Made by a program: the position numbers and the translations under genes
Part shown: one piece after another, positions 32,802-41,945 of the stretch
Layout: each line of letters opens with the position of its first letter
Numbering within the stretch: the first letter of the stretch is position 1
DNA from: JAYOEY01 sp038120295
GTDB lineage: Bacteria > Pseudomonadota > Alphaproteobacteria > MPNO01 > UBA2964
Assembly (NCBI GenBank): GCA_038120295.1
Contig: JAYOLL010000018.1
Location: 1-64,000 of the forward strand
Length of the DNA: 64,000 nucleotides
Direction: 5' to 3'
Notes under the pieces: model-generated
What the model was told of the DNA's origin: nothing
The model's database searches: none
Seen by the model: the letters and a program-made list of their open reading frames with translations, nothing else

Positions 32802-34895
32802 ATGGCAGCAGTTAACTGGCTCGTGATCGCTTGCGGGCTGATCGCGGTTCTTTATGGCGTCTTTGCCATTCGCTCCGTGTTGAGCGCGAGCGCCGGCAAC
32901 GAGCGCATGGCGGAGATCGCCCAGGCGATTCAGGAAGGCGCAAACGCCTATCTCAACCGGCAATATACGACGATCGCCATCGTGGGCGTGGTGATCGGCA
33001 TCCTTTTGGGTTTTGCGCTCAACTGGTATGTCGCAATCGGTTATTTTATCGGGGCGATCCTGTCCGGAATCACCGGATATATCGGCATGAATGTTTCGGT
33101 GCGGGGCAATGTCCGCACTGCCGATGCGGCGCGTACCGGAGGATTGCAGCCGGCGCTTGATGTTGCCTTCCGGTCAGGGGCTGTCACCGGCATTCTGGTG
33201 GCCGGTCTTGGGCTGCTTGGCGTGGCCGGTTACTATTACTTCCTGCGCGGCGTATTCGACCCGTCGGAAGCGGCGGGAATGCGCCATATTCTCGAAGCGC
33301 TCGTGGCGCTCGGGTTCGGCGCTTCCCTGATTTCGATTTTCGCTCGTCTCGGCGGCGGCATCTTTACAAAAGGTGCGGATGTCGGGGCCGACCTGGTCGG
33401 CAAGATCGAAGCGGGTATTCCCGAAGACGACCCCCGCAATGCCGCGGTTATCGCTGACAACGTCGGCGATAATGTCGGTGACTGCGCCGGTATGGCGGCG
33501 GACCTGTTCGAGACCTACGCGGTGACCATGGTGGCGACCATGCTGCTTGCGGCGATCTTCTATACCGGAGCATCGCAGGCACTGCTGATCGATCTTCCGC
33601 TGCTGATCGGCGCGGTTTGCATTCTCGGATCAATCGTCGGTTTCTTCTTCGTGAAGCTTGGCGCGAGCAACAATGTAATGGGTGCCCTGTACAAAGGATT
33701 CATCGTTTCAGGACTTGTTTCCGCGGTCCTGATCGCCGCCGGTATCTGGTGGCTGTTCGGCTCGTTCACGGCGGAGGTTGCCGAAGGCGTGTCGTCTCGA
33801 CACCTGCTGTACTGCGCTCTGATCGGTCTCGTCGTGACGGCGTTGCTGGTGTGGATCACCGAATATTACACCGGGACGGAACATCGCCCTGTCCAGATGG
33901 TCGCCAAGGCTTCCGAAACGGGCCACGGCACCAACGTGATCCAGGGGCTCGCGATCTCGATGGAAGCGACGGCTCTTCCGGTGCTGGTCATCTGCGCCGG
34001 TATTGTCGCGGCTCACTTCTCTGCCGGCATGTACGGGATCGCTCTGGCCGCAACGACGATGCTGGCGCTGGCCGGTGTGATTGTTGCTCTCGATGCGTTC
34101 GGTCCGGTGACGGACAATGCTGGCGGAATCGCCGAAATGGCGGAACTGCCTGAGGAAGTTCGTAACTACACCGACACTCTGGACGCCGTCGGCAATACCA
34201 CCAAGGCGGTCACCAAGGGGTATGCGATCGGTTCTGCCGGGCTCGCGGCTCTAGTGCTGTTTGCGGCCTATACGGCGGATCTCAAGCATTACTTCCCGGA
34301 ACTCTCCTCTCAGGTGAAGTTTGAACTCCAGGATCCGTTCGTTGTGGTTGGCCTTTTCCTCGGCGGACTGCTTCCGTACCTGTTCGGCGCCATGGGCATG
34401 CAGGCGGTTGGCCGCGCAGCCGGGGCTGTCGTGGTGGAGGTTCGCCGTCAGTTCAGAGAGATTCCCGGCATCATGGAAGGTACTGCAAAGCCGGAATACG
34501 GCAAGGCGGTCGATCTTCTGACCAAGGCGGCAATCAAGGAGATGATCATTCCTTCGATGTTGCCTGTACTGGCGCCTATCGTTGTCTATTTCGTCATCTA
34601 CTGGGTGGCTGGACAGGCACAGGCGCTGACGACGCTGGGGGCTCTGCTTCTGGGTACGATTGTCACCGGCCTGTTCGTTGCGATCTCGATGACATCCGGC
34701 GGCGGCGCCTGGGACAATGCCAAGAAATATATCGAAGACGGTAATTTCGGCGGCAAAGGATCAGATGCGCATCATGCGGCCATTACCGGCGACACTGTCG
34801 GCGATCCGTACAAGGATACGGCGGGCCCGGCGGTCAATCCCATGATCAAGATCGTCAATATCGTTGCGATCCTGCTTCTGGCGATCGTCGCCTGA
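32802..34895 (+). CDS. hppA: proton-translocating membrane pyrophosphatase (K+-independent type)
   Basis: This 697-residue protein with about 16 spans couples pyrophosphate hydrolysis to proton export. The catalytic Asp-rich loops are present (KGADVGADLVGKIEAGIPED near 190-209, then ADNVGDNVGDCAGMAADLFE). The segment GNTTKAVTKG at 464-473 has Lys468 and Thr471, which in this family mark K+-independent pumps. It stands alone behind 189 bases of non-coding sequence and is closed by a strong terminator. Confidence 0.95.
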   Translation: MAAVNWLVIACGLIAVLYGVFAIRSVLSASAGNERMAEIAQAIQEGANAYLNRQYTTIAIVGVVIGILLGFALNWYVAIGYFIGAILSGITGYIGMNVSVRGNVRTADAARTGGLQPALDVAFRSGAVTGILVAGLGLLGVAGYYYFLRGVFDPSEAAGMRHILEALVALGFGASLISIFARLGGGIFTKGADVGADLVGKIEAGIPEDDPRNAAVIADNVGDNVGDCAGMAADLFETYAVTMVATMLLAAIFYTGASQALLIDLPLLIGAVCILGSIVGFFFVKLGASNNVMGALYKGFIVSGLVSAVLIAAGIWWLFGSFTAEVAEGVSSRHLLYCALIGLVVTALLVWITEYYTGTEHRPVQMVAKASETGHGTNVIQGLAISMEATALPVLVICAGIVAAHFSAGMYGIALAATTMLALAGVIVALDAFGPVTDNAGGIAEMAELPEEVRNYTDTLDAVGNTTKAVTKGYAIGSAGLAALVLFAAYTADLKHYFPELSSQVKFELQDPFVVVGLFLGGLLPYLFGAMGMQAVGRAAGAVVVEVRRQFREIPGIMEGTAKPEYGKAVDLLTKAAIKEMIIPSMLPVLAPIVVYFVIYWVAGQAQALTTLGALLLGTIVTGLFVAISMTSGGGAWDNAKKYIEDGNFGGKGSDAHHAAITGDTVGDPYKDTAGPAVNPMIKIVNIVAILLLAIVA

Positions 34896-34916
34896 TCGAG
34901 CCAAAGTCCAAGAGAA

Positions 34917-34950
34917 AACGCCCCGGTCTTAGGCCGGGGCGTTTTTTTTA
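34917..34950 (+). terminator. rho-independent terminator of hppA
   Basis: A perfect 10-base stem pairs AACGCCCCGG (34917-34926) with CCGGGGCGTT (34934-34943) around a 7-base loop, and a run of T follows. It sits between hppA and the converging bamE gene and may serve both directions. Confidence 0.9.
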
Positions 34951-34967
34951 GGTTGTGGGGCCGACTG

Positions 34968-35438
34968 TCATTCGAAGCTCTGCGGGGTGCCGAATCGTCC
35001 GACATTGCCGATGAGCTGCTGAATGATGGTCAGTTCCTTGCCCTTGGTCGGCGTCTCCCGTTCGACCAGCGACAGCTCGAGGTTTTTCGAGGCGTCTTTA
35101 TCGTTAATCCCGGTTACGACGCCACGGGGATCGAAATGGACCGTCAGAACCTTGCGTTCCAGAAGTTCGGGTTCGAAAAAGGAGACGGTTTTTACCTTGC
35201 CTCCGATGTAGTACCAGATTTCCTTCTCGAAAGTGGCGATGGTCGAAGGCGAGCCGAGAAGGCGAGTGATATCGGCCTTCCGGTGTGCCCCCGGCTTGAT
35301 GCTTTTGACGACTTCAGGGTCGGGAATATTGCCGCGCAGATGAACGGTTTCCTCGCAGCCCGTGAGTAAGCCCAGAATTGCGCCAGCCAGTATCGCGCGC
35401 CCGCGAACATACCGGAAAATATTGACGTGATCGTTCAT
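34968..35438 (-). CDS. bamE: outer membrane assembly lipoprotein BamE (SmpA/OmlA)
   Basis: This protein has 156 residues. It carries a signal peptide with lipobox LLTGC near residue 27 and then the BamE fold (VKSIKPGAHRKADITRLLGSPS, WYYIGGKVKTV). BamE is the small lipoprotein of the BAM complex that inserts outer membrane proteins. The start at 35438 (MNDHVNIF) puts the lipobox at normal distance; the open frame extends 66 bases further upstream without support. It is divergent from the cytochrome bc1 chaperone gene, a common alphaproteobacterial arrangement. Confidence 0.92.
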   Translation of the reverse strand: MNDHVNIFRYVRGRAILAGAILGLLTGCEETVHLRGNIPDPEVVKSIKPGAHRKADITRLLGSPSTIATFEKEIWYYIGGKVKTVSFFEPELLERKVLTVHFDPRGVVTGINDKDASKNLELSLVERETPTKGKELTIIQQLIGNVGRFGTPQSFE

Positions 35439-35570
35439 TTCCGAGCAGATTGTCCCTGAAGAATTCCTAGTGGCGACTAGGCCAAATTGGTCGCATCGAG
35501 TCAATAGTCCTTATACGCTGCTCGCGGAGATGCGGACTTCTATCCATGCCGGTTGAGGCCTGAAGACAAG

Positions 35571-36134
35571 ATGTTTCAGAAAATTTTTGGCCGGGACAAG
35601 GCCGAAGACGCCGCGGAAAAGCTGTATGCAAGCGCGGTCACGGCGGCGCGTCAGCCGGTTCTCTACGAACGTTACGGTGTTCCGGATACGCTGGACGGTC
35701 GGTTCGAGATGATTGCCCTTCATGTGTACGTCATTTTGCGGCGGCTGAGGACTGGCGAGAAGGCAGCGCGGCCTATGGCGCAGAAGCTGTTCGACACGAT
35801 GTTCGTCAACATGGACCGGACGCTTCGGGAAATGGGCGTCGGCGATCTTAGTGTGGGGCGGCGTGTAAAGGAAATGGCGCAGGCCTTCTATGGACGGATT
35901 GCGGCGTACGATGCGGCGCTTGTCGGCGGAGGACCGGAGAAGATAGAGCCCGCCCTGGCACGGAATGTGTTCAGGTTGCCTGAGGACCAGAGATCCGAGC
36001 AGGCGGCGGCGCTTGCAGCCTACCTTTTTTCCCTCGCCGTTGCTTTGGAGAGCCAGGACGTGAACGGCTTCGAGCGAGGAGAAGTCAGTTTTCCTGCGCC
36101 GGCGGATCCGGAGAGCGCCGATGTCGTACGATAG
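35571..36134 (+). CDS. ubiquinol-cytochrome c chaperone family protein
   Basis: This 187-residue helical protein of the CBP3/UQCC1 family shows YERYGVPDTLDGRFEMIALHVYVILRR near residue 31 and FDTMFVNMDRTLREMGVGDLSVGRR near 79. The family assists cytochrome b maturation in mitochondria and is common in alphaproteobacteria beside yceD. It overlaps the next gene by 14 bases. Confidence 0.88.
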   Translation: MFQKIFGRDKAEDAAEKLYASAVTAARQPVLYERYGVPDTLDGRFEMIALHVYVILRRLRTGEKAARPMAQKLFDTMFVNMDRTLREMGVGDLSVGRRVKEMAQAFYGRIAAYDAALVGGGPEKIEPALARNVFRLPEDQRSEQAAALAAYLFSLAVALESQDVNGFERGEVSFPAPADPESADVVR

Positions 36135-36654
36135 GGAGGAGGGAACGCCTGAATTCAGCTTCGTCGTGCACCCGTCGGAGCAGGATGAAAGGACACGGAC
36201 CTACGATCTGGAAGCCAACGCGGACGAACGCGAGGCGCTCGCTGTCAGGTTCGGGGTGATCGCGATCGAAAGATTTACGGCGAGGCTTTCTCTCGCACGT
36301 CGGCGAGGCGCTGAATCCTGGCATTTGAGCGTCTGGGTTGATGCCCGCGTCATACAGCAATGCGTCGTGACGCTGGAGCCGGTGGAGAACGAGGTTAGAA
36401 GCGATATAGAAATTATTTTTATCGATAAAAAACAATATATTGAAGAGGAAACCTTATACGATGATTTGTCTGAGCCTTTCGAGGGGGATACGCTCGATCT
36501 CGGTGAGATTGCAGCGGAAGAGCTCTCCCTCGCGCTTGAACCCTATCCGAGGGCGGACGGCGTAGAACTTTCGGACATGTCCGACACGGACAGGGAATCG
36601 CTGGATCGACCGAACCCTTTTTCGGTTCTGGCGACTCTGAAAGAGAATAAATAA
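36121..36654 (+). CDS. YceD family protein (DUF177)
   Basis: This 177-residue acidic protein has the family's QQCVVTLEPVENEV cysteine region near residue 80 and the C-terminal acidic tail with DLGEIAAEELSLALEPYPR and NPFSVLATLK. YceD lies upstream of rpmF in most proteobacteria and has been linked to ribosomal RNA maturation in plants and bacteria. It is preceded with overlap by the cytochrome chaperone gene, and rpmF starts 125 bases later. Confidence 0.92.
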   Translation: MSYDREEGTPEFSFVVHPSEQDERTRTYDLEANADEREALAVRFGVIAIERFTARLSLARRRGAESWHLSVWVDARVIQQCVVTLEPVENEVRSDIEIIFIDKKQYIEEETLYDDLSEPFEGDTLDLGEIAAEELSLALEPYPRADGVELSDMSDTDRESLDRPNPFSVLATLKENK

Positions 36655-36779
36655 GAAAACGTTCTTGATTTAGCCCTATTACAGCATTGTTACTCTTGCC
36701 CATCAGCGCTAATTTCGTTAAACAACCTGCCGCTTGACGGAAGAGCCGTCCGGCTCCCGCTAGAATCCGAGATTTCGAA

Positions 36780-36962
36780 ATGGCTGTACCCAAGAAGAAA
36801 ACTTCAAAGTCGCGCCGTAACATGCGCCGTTCCCACGATGCGTTGAGCCCGGCTACGCGCGCGGAATGTCCCAATTGCGGAGAACTCAAGCGTCCGCATC
36901 ATGTATGTTCGTCGTGCGGCTATTACCGCGAGCGAGAGGTCTCCGAAGCCGCAGGCGTCTGA
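36780..36962 (+). CDS. rpmF: 50S ribosomal protein L32
   Basis: This 60-residue basic protein has the L32 start (MAVPKKKTSKSRRNMRRSHD) and a zinc-ribbon-like set of four cysteines (CPNCGELK and VCSSCGYYRER). It sits between yceD and plsX as usual. Confidence 0.97.
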   Translation: MAVPKKKTSKSRRNMRRSHDALSPATRAECPNCGELKRPHHVCSSCGYYREREVSEAAGV

Positions 36963-37017
36963 CGTGCCTGGTGCGTCTCGCTAATCGCCTCCATTTTCGG
37001 CAACGACGGATAATCGA

Positions 37018-38064
37018 TTGGGCGCGCCTGTTACGATTGCACTGGACGCGATGGGGGGCGATCACGCTCCCGAAATCGTGATCGAAGGCGCCGCTCAGGC
37101 TCGCGAGCGTTTTCCCGATATCCATTTCCTGCTGTTCGGAGACGAAGGTCGTATAGAACCTTTGCTGGCTCAGCATCCGCGGCTCGCGGAAGCAGTGACC
37201 GTAAGGCACACATCTGAATTCGTAAGCAGTGAGGAACGACCGGCAGTCGCCTTGCGGCATGGTCGGAATTCCAGCATGCAACTCGCTATCAACGCCGTGT
37301 CCGAAGGTGAGGCGGCGGGCGTTGTATCGGCAGGCAATACCGGCGCTCTAATGGCTATGGCGAAGGTGACGTTGAAGATGCTGCCCGGCATCGACCGACC
37401 CGCTATTGTTGCTCCCTGTCCGACACGCGTGGGCGAGAGCGCCATGCTGGATCTCGGCGCCAATGTCGAATGCAATGCGGACAATCTCGTTCAGTTCGGG
37501 ATGCTGGGAGCTGCTTTTGCGCGAACCGTTTTCGGTATCGAGCAGCCCACGGTCGGTCTTCTCAATGTCGGGGCTGAGGAGGCTAAGGGACGCGATACGG
37601 TACGTCAGGCTGCGGCCTTGTTCCGGGAGACCAAACTGCCGTTCAAATTTCACGGGTTTGTCGAGGGCGACGATATAGGCGCCGGGACCGTTGACGTTTT
37701 TGTCGTTGACGGGTTTACCGGCAATATCGTGCTGAAGGCGGTCGAAGGAACGGTGCGCCTGTATTCCGAGTATTTACGCCAGACCTTCCGGAGTTCCTGG
37801 CTCAGCAGGCTTGCTTATATGCTGTCGTCCCGGGCTTTCCGGAAGATGCGTGCCCGTATCGATCCTCGGCGTTATAATGGCGCGACGTTTATTGGACTTA
37901 ACGGCATCGTCGTAAAAAGCCATGGCGGGACCGATGCTTTTGGTTTTGCGAACGCCATCGGCGTCGCTGTCGACATGGTCGCCAACGACATCAACGATTT
38001 CATCATTCGCGAACTTGCCGACTACGGAGAACAGCAGATTCCCAAGAGCCAGGCCACGATCTGA
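37018..38064 (+). CDS. plsX: phosphate acyltransferase PlsX
   Basis: PlsX makes acyl-phosphate from acyl-ACP for phospholipid synthesis. The N-terminal ALDAMGGDHAPEIVIEGA and the VDGFTGNIVLKAVEG segment are diagnostic. The protein has about 348 residues from a TTG start at 37018, with a GGA about 9 bases upstream; no better start is visible before the conserved region. Its stop overlaps the fabH ATG by one base. Confidence 0.95.
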   Translation: MGAPVTIALDAMGGDHAPEIVIEGAAQARERFPDIHFLLFGDEGRIEPLLAQHPRLAEAVTVRHTSEFVSSEERPAVALRHGRNSSMQLAINAVSEGEAAGVVSAGNTGALMAMAKVTLKMLPGIDRPAIVAPCPTRVGESAMLDLGANVECNADNLVQFGMLGAAFARTVFGIEQPTVGLLNVGAEEAKGRDTVRQAAALFRETKLPFKFHGFVEGDDIGAGTVDVFVVDGFTGNIVLKAVEGTVRLYSEYLRQTFRSSWLSRLAYMLSSRAFRKMRARIDPRRYNGATFIGLNGIVVKSHGGTDAFGFANAIGVAVDMVANDINDFIIRELADYGEQQIPKSQATI

Positions 38065-39038
38065 TGGTAACGCGATCGGTCATAACCGGATGCGGAACAT
38101 ACCTCCCGGAACAGGTGGTGACCAACCTGGATATGGCGAGCAGGGTCGATACGTCGGATGAATGGATCCAGCAGCGAACCGGCATCCGCGAACGTCGTAT
38201 TGCGGCTGAGGGAGAAAAAACGTCGGATCTGGCGATAGCGGCCGCTGAACAGGCGCTGTCATCGGCCGGTATCGAAGGGTCAGAGATCGACCTTGTCGTT
38301 CTGGCGACGGCGACGCCCGACGACACATTTCCGGCTACTGCGACCCGGGTTCAGCAGGCGATCGGCATGCGTGGCGGCGCTGCGTTCGATATTCAGGCCG
38401 TGTGCAGCGGTTTCGTTTATGCGTTGAACGTCGCAGACAATTTCATTCGAGTGGGCCAGGCACGGAATATCCTTGTCATCGGGGCGGAGACTTTTTCCAG
38501 AATTCTCGACTGGAATGACCGCACCACCTGCGTTCTGTTCGGCGACGGTGCCGGCGCCGTCGTGCTTTCTGCGGCAGAGGGGGACGGATCTGCGCAGGAC
38601 CGGGGTATCCTCGCGTCGAGACTCCACTCGGACGGAAGCCATCGCGATCTTCTCTATGTGGATGGAGGTCCCTCATCGACGGGCACCGTCGGCCATCTTC
38701 GTATGCAGGGACCCGAGGTCTTCAAACATGCCGTTACCAATATGGCTTCGGTTCTGGAGGAAGTCCTGGAGGAAACCGGTCTGACGTCGGAGCAGGTGGA
38801 CTGGCTCGTCCCGCACCAGGCCAACCGGAGAATTCTGGACAGTACCGCGAGGAAACTGAAGCTATCGCCATCCAGGGTCGTTGTGACGGTGGACCGACAC
38901 GCCAACACGTCCGCGGCGTCCATTCCGCTTGCGCTCGGTGAGGCGGTAGGGGACGGTCGTATTCAGCCCGGACATATCGTCGCCATGGAAGCCATGGGCG
39001 GCGGATTCACCTGGGGAGCCTGCATTGTCCGCTGGTAA
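38064..39038 (+). CDS. fabH: 3-oxoacyl-ACP synthase III
   Basis: This 324-residue thiolase-fold enzyme starts fatty acid synthesis from acetyl-CoA and malonyl-ACP. The catalytic Cys-His-Asn triad is visible in AVCSGFVYAL, VPHQANRRI and HANTSAASIPLAL. It is translationally coupled to plsX. Confidence 0.96.
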   Translation: MVTRSVITGCGTYLPEQVVTNLDMASRVDTSDEWIQQRTGIRERRIAAEGEKTSDLAIAAAEQALSSAGIEGSEIDLVVLATATPDDTFPATATRVQQAIGMRGGAAFDIQAVCSGFVYALNVADNFIRVGQARNILVIGAETFSRILDWNDRTTCVLFGDGAGAVVLSAAEGDGSAQDRGILASRLHSDGSHRDLLYVDGGPSSTGTVGHLRMQGPEVFKHAVTNMASVLEEVLEETGLTSEQVDWLVPHQANRRILDSTARKLKLSPSRVVVTVDRHANTSAASIPLALGEAVGDGRIQPGHIVAMEAMGGGFTWGACIVRW

Positions 39039-39140
39039 CGGCCCCTGTTAATTTTTTCCTTGTAACGTCCTGTCGTATCTTATTGATATTGACGGATATA
39101 TCGGCTTTCGATACCGTTTCGGCGAAACTTGGGGGGAAGC

Positions 39141-39515
39141 ATGGCTGGATCGACAGTAACGCGCGCGCAACTGAGCGAAGCCGTCTATCAGGAGGTTGGG
39201 CTGTCGCGCAACGAGTCAGCCGAACTCGTCGAAAACGTATTGCGTGAAATCTCCGAAACTCTGGTGCGGGGAGAATCCGTCAAGATTTCATCCTTCGGCA
39301 GTTTTTCAGTCCGCCAAAAGGGCGAACGCAAGGGGCGTAACCCCAAGACCGGAGAAGAGGTGCCGATCAAACCGCGCCGTGTGCTGGTGTTCCGTGCATC
39401 CAATGTTCTGAAATCCCGGATAAACAGTACTCTCAATCCACCGGAGACATCGGGGCCGGGGGAAGCACAGCCTTCTACCGGGCCGGTCGGCGGAGACAGT
39501 AGCGGATCGTTATGA
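39141..39515 (+). CDS. ihfA: integration host factor subunit alpha
   Basis: This 124-residue HU/IHF-family DNA-bending protein contains the beta-arm motif KGRNPKTGEEVPIKPRRVLVFRAS. The C-terminal tail of about 25 residues is rich in Pro, Gly and Ser and longer than in enterobacterial IhfA. The ATG at 39141 has GGGGGGAAG 3 bases upstream. It overlaps the MerR-type gene by four bases (ATGA). Confidence 0.93.
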   Translation: MAGSTVTRAQLSEAVYQEVGLSRNESAELVENVLREISETLVRGESVKISSFGSFSVRQKGERKGRNPKTGEEVPIKPRRVLVFRASNVLKSRINSTLNPPETSGPGEAQPSTGPVGGDSSGSL

Positions 39516-39937
39516 CGGAGGGGAACGCCCCCGAGACATATTCCCGGCGCAACGGCAAGTCGGCTGCAGCATTCAGGACAATCAGCGAAGTTGCGTCGGA
39601 ACTGGACGTGCCGTCGCACGTCCTGCGTTTCTGGGAGACGAAGTTCTCCCAGGTTCGTCCTCTCAAGCGCGGGGGTGGGCGCCGCTATTACCGTCCGGAG
39701 GACATTTCTCTCCTGCGAAAAATCCGCGGTCTTCTTTACGATGACGGATACACGATCAAGGGCGTACAGAAATTACTTCGCGAAGGTGGCGCCAAAAGCG
39801 ACATCCTCAAGGATGCCGCCGCTGCAGACAGGTCGGCGAATTCGCGTGACGGTGTCCTGACAAGAGCTCAAAGATCGGCGCTTGAAGAAATCATGGGTGA
39901 GTTGAAGGCATTACGCGAACTCGCCGACAAGTCCTGA
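39512..39937 (+). CDS. MerR family transcriptional regulator
   Basis: This 141-residue protein has a MerR winged helix at about residues 22-60 (ISEVASELDVPSHVLRFWE, then GRRYYRPEDISLLRKI) and a short C-terminal coil. It lacks the long effector domain and the metal cysteines of classical MerR. This form next to ihfA is conserved in alphaproteobacteria, but its target is not known to me. Confidence 0.9.
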   Translation: MTEGNAPETYSRRNGKSAAAFRTISEVASELDVPSHVLRFWETKFSQVRPLKRGGGRRYYRPEDISLLRKIRGLLYDDGYTIKGVQKLLREGGAKSDILKDAAAADRSANSRDGVLTRAQRSALEEIMGELKALRELADKS

Positions 39938-39967
39938 AAGCAAAATGGCTGGCGTGATACGCGAGCA

Positions 39968-39996
39968 TTGCGTTGAACCGGCGCCATGCGTAAATT
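39968..39996 (+). promoter_or_regulatory. predicted tRNA-Pro promoter
   Basis: TTGCGT at 39968-39973 and TAAATT at 39991-39996 are spaced by 17 bases, and the start would be about 10 bases before the mature tRNA. Confidence 0.5.
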
Positions 39997-40013
39997 GCGT
40001 CGCCCGGAAATGA

Positions 40014-40090
40014 CGGAGCGTGGCGCAGTCTGGTAGCGCACCACACTGGGGGTGTGGGGGTCGCTGGTTCGAATCCAGTCGCTCCGACCA
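40014..40090 (+). tRNA. tRNA-Pro (anticodon GGG)
   Basis: This 77-base cloverleaf includes an encoded CCA. The acceptor stem pairs CGGAGCG (40014-40020) with CGCTCCG (40080-40086); the anticodon stem is CCACA/TGTGG with loop CTGGGGG, giving anticodon GGG; the T arm is GCTGG-TTCGAAT-CCAGT. Discriminator A is followed by CCA at 40088-40090. The tRNA reads CCC/CCU proline codons. Confidence 0.96.
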
Positions 40091-40102
40091 TTTCGGCTTT
40101 AG

Positions 40103-40137
40103 AAAAAGAGCGGTCTGTGAAAGGCCGCTCTTTTTTT
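40103..40137 (+). terminator. terminator after tRNA-Pro
   Basis: AAAAAGAGCGGTC (40103-40115) pairs with the following GGCCGCTCTTTTT (40123-40135) around a 7-base loop, with a T run at the end. It separates the tRNA from the converging dehydrogenase gene and can act in both directions. Confidence 0.88.
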
Positions 40138-40139
40138 GA

Positions 40140-40952
40140 TCAGATAACGATCCGCAGCGTGTCCTTCAGGATTGCGTGGGTCAGCGACAGAGCGGTACTC
40201 GCCGATGTCTTCGGATTGTCCGGAGCAGGCAAACCCCGGCATTCGACGGTTAGCTTGCCGAACTCGCCTTCGGCGTCGATGCGCCCGATATTGTGAGGAG
40301 CCGCTGCGGGATCGGCGACAAGCCTGATCTCGGTTTTTTCCATGCCGAGTCCCGCAAGCGCAACGGTAGCCGCTAGGTTGGCGTTTTTGGGATAGAGCCT
40401 CGCGGCCTCGTTTGCCGGACCGGTATACAGCACCGTCGGCTCCGTGATGGCGTCGAGATCGTATTTTTCTTCCGCGGGAGTCCCTGCCCAGGCGGCCGGT
40501 GGTTTTGTTGACGTATAACGAACGGAATGCAGGCCGCCGATCCGCAGCGCGTTGAGCCCGTCGATGCCGGCGATGGCGCCTGAGGGAAGTACCATACGGC
40601 TTCCAGCGCGTTCCGCGGCGCGCGACAGCCTGTTCCTCAGGGCGTCGTCGGCGAGCGCACCGGTAGATATGACCATCAGGTCGAAACCGGCAGAGAGCAC
40701 GGTTTCAGCGAATTCCGCAATGGAACCCTGGCCCGCGCATTCGACAACGATATCGGGGGACAGTTCGAGAAGGGCATCGATGGAGGTAACGACGGCCACA
40801 TCCGGCCCCACCGCATTCTTCGTTTCCTCGACGCGAGATTTTCTTACCAGGACGCCGGCGATCGAAACGGCTGACGATTTATCGTGTTCTTCCAGTTTTC
40901 GGCACATGATGCGTGCGATCGCGCCGTAGCCGATCAGGGCAACTTTTTTCAA
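40140..40952 (-). CDS. aspartate dehydrogenase-like protein (NadX family)
   Basis: This 270-residue protein has an N-terminal NAD(P) Rossmann motif (VALIGYGAIARIM) and the C-terminal aspartate-dehydrogenase core (YTGPANEAARLYPKNANLAATVALAG). The family oxidises L-aspartate to iminoaspartate or acts on related amino acids. The start is TTG at 40952 with GGAG 8 bases upstream. It is divergent from the TauD-type dioxygenase over 102 bases, so the two may be co-regulated. Confidence 0.88.
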   Translation of the reverse strand: MKKVALIGYGAIARIMCRKLEEHDKSSAVSIAGVLVRKSRVEETKNAVGPDVAVVTSIDALLELSPDIVVECAGQGSIAEFAETVLSAGFDLMVISTGALADDALRNRLSRAAERAGSRMVLPSGAIAGIDGLNALRIGGLHSVRYTSTKPPAAWAGTPAEEKYDLDAITEPTVLYTGPANEAARLYPKNANLAATVALAGLGMEKTEIRLVADPAAAPHNIGRIDAEGEFGKLTVECRGLPAPDNPKTSASTALSLTHAILKDTLRIVI

Positions 40953-41054
40953 AAGGCAATCTCCTTCAATCTAACGATCGTCACGCGGGTCGTGACATTT
41001 CATCATTCCGGACTTTATCATTCCCCAACTCCATGGACAGAGGGGAGCGCAGGG

Positions 41055-41942
41055 ATGAGCTACACGATTGAGAATATCGTCGGATCGATGGGCGCGCGCG
41101 TTCGCGGACTCGACCTTTCCCAACCGGTTGCCCATGACGATGTCCAGGCGCTGAAAGCGGCCTGGTACGACAGGCAGTTGCTGGTTTTCGAAGATCAGGA
41201 TCTGACGAACGAACAGCATATCGAGTTCAGCCGTCATTTCGGGCCGCTCGAAGTTCATCCCAGCGGCAAGTACGTGCTCAGGGATTATCCGGAGCTTCTG
41301 TTGCTGACAAACCGCAGGGACGAGGCGGGAAACTATGTCAGTCTTCGGGACGGCGGCTCGGTATGGCATTCAGATCTTTCCTACATGAAGGAACCGAGCC
41401 TCGGATCGCTGCTCTACGCCATCGATGTGCCCGAAACAGGCGGTGATACGGAATGGGCGAACATGTACCGGGCGTACGACCAGCTTCCGGAAGGGCTGAA
41501 ATCCCGTGTGCAAGGCCTCACGGCGATCCACCAGTTCGATCAGAACGACAATCCACGGCTGGGTCCGCCGCCGGGTATGAGCGAAGAAGAAAAACGCGGA
41601 TCAATCTGGGAGAAAAAATCCGACGAGATCAAGGCGAGGACGCCAGATGTCGTGCATCCGGTCGTTCGTACCCATCCGGCGACCGGACGCAGGGCGTTGT
41701 TCGTCAATCGCCGCTTCACCATCCGCATCGAAGGGATGGAGCCCGACGCCAGCGAATCCCTGTTGCTCGAACTATTCGATCACTGCGAACGCGCGGACAA
41801 CATCTACCGGCATCGCTGGAGGAGGGGAGAACTGGTCCTGTGGGACAATCGCTGCACCATTCATCTGGCTTGCGGCGGAGTCCCGGATTTGCAGATCAGA
41901 ACCATGCAGCGGACCACGGTCCGCGGCGAAATTCCTGTCTGA
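41055..41942 (+). CDS. TauD/TfdA family 2-oxoglutarate-dependent dioxygenase (copy 1)
   Basis: This 295-residue Fe(II)/2-oxoglutarate enzyme has iron ligands H105 and D107 in VWHSDLSY, the distal His in WDNRCTIHLACG and the 2-oxoglutarate Arg in TMQRTTVRGE. The family oxidises taurine, aryloxyacetates and other small acids. It is a relative of the three copies at 57-61 kb but has a longer insert near residues 170-200. The ATG at 41055 has AGGGGAGCGCAGGG before it. An MFS carrier gene follows 3 bases after its stop, suggesting uptake or export of substrate or product. Confidence 0.9.
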   Translation: MSYTIENIVGSMGARVRGLDLSQPVAHDDVQALKAAWYDRQLLVFEDQDLTNEQHIEFSRHFGPLEVHPSGKYVLRDYPELLLLTNRRDEAGNYVSLRDGGSVWHSDLSYMKEPSLGSLLYAIDVPETGGDTEWANMYRAYDQLPEGLKSRVQGLTAIHQFDQNDNPRLGPPPGMSEEEKRGSIWEKKSDEIKARTPDVVHPVVRTHPATGRRALFVNRRFTIRIEGMEPDASESLLLELFDHCERADNIYRHRWRRGELVLWDNRCTIHLACGGVPDLQIRTMQRTTVRGEIPV

Positions 41943-41945
41943 CAT

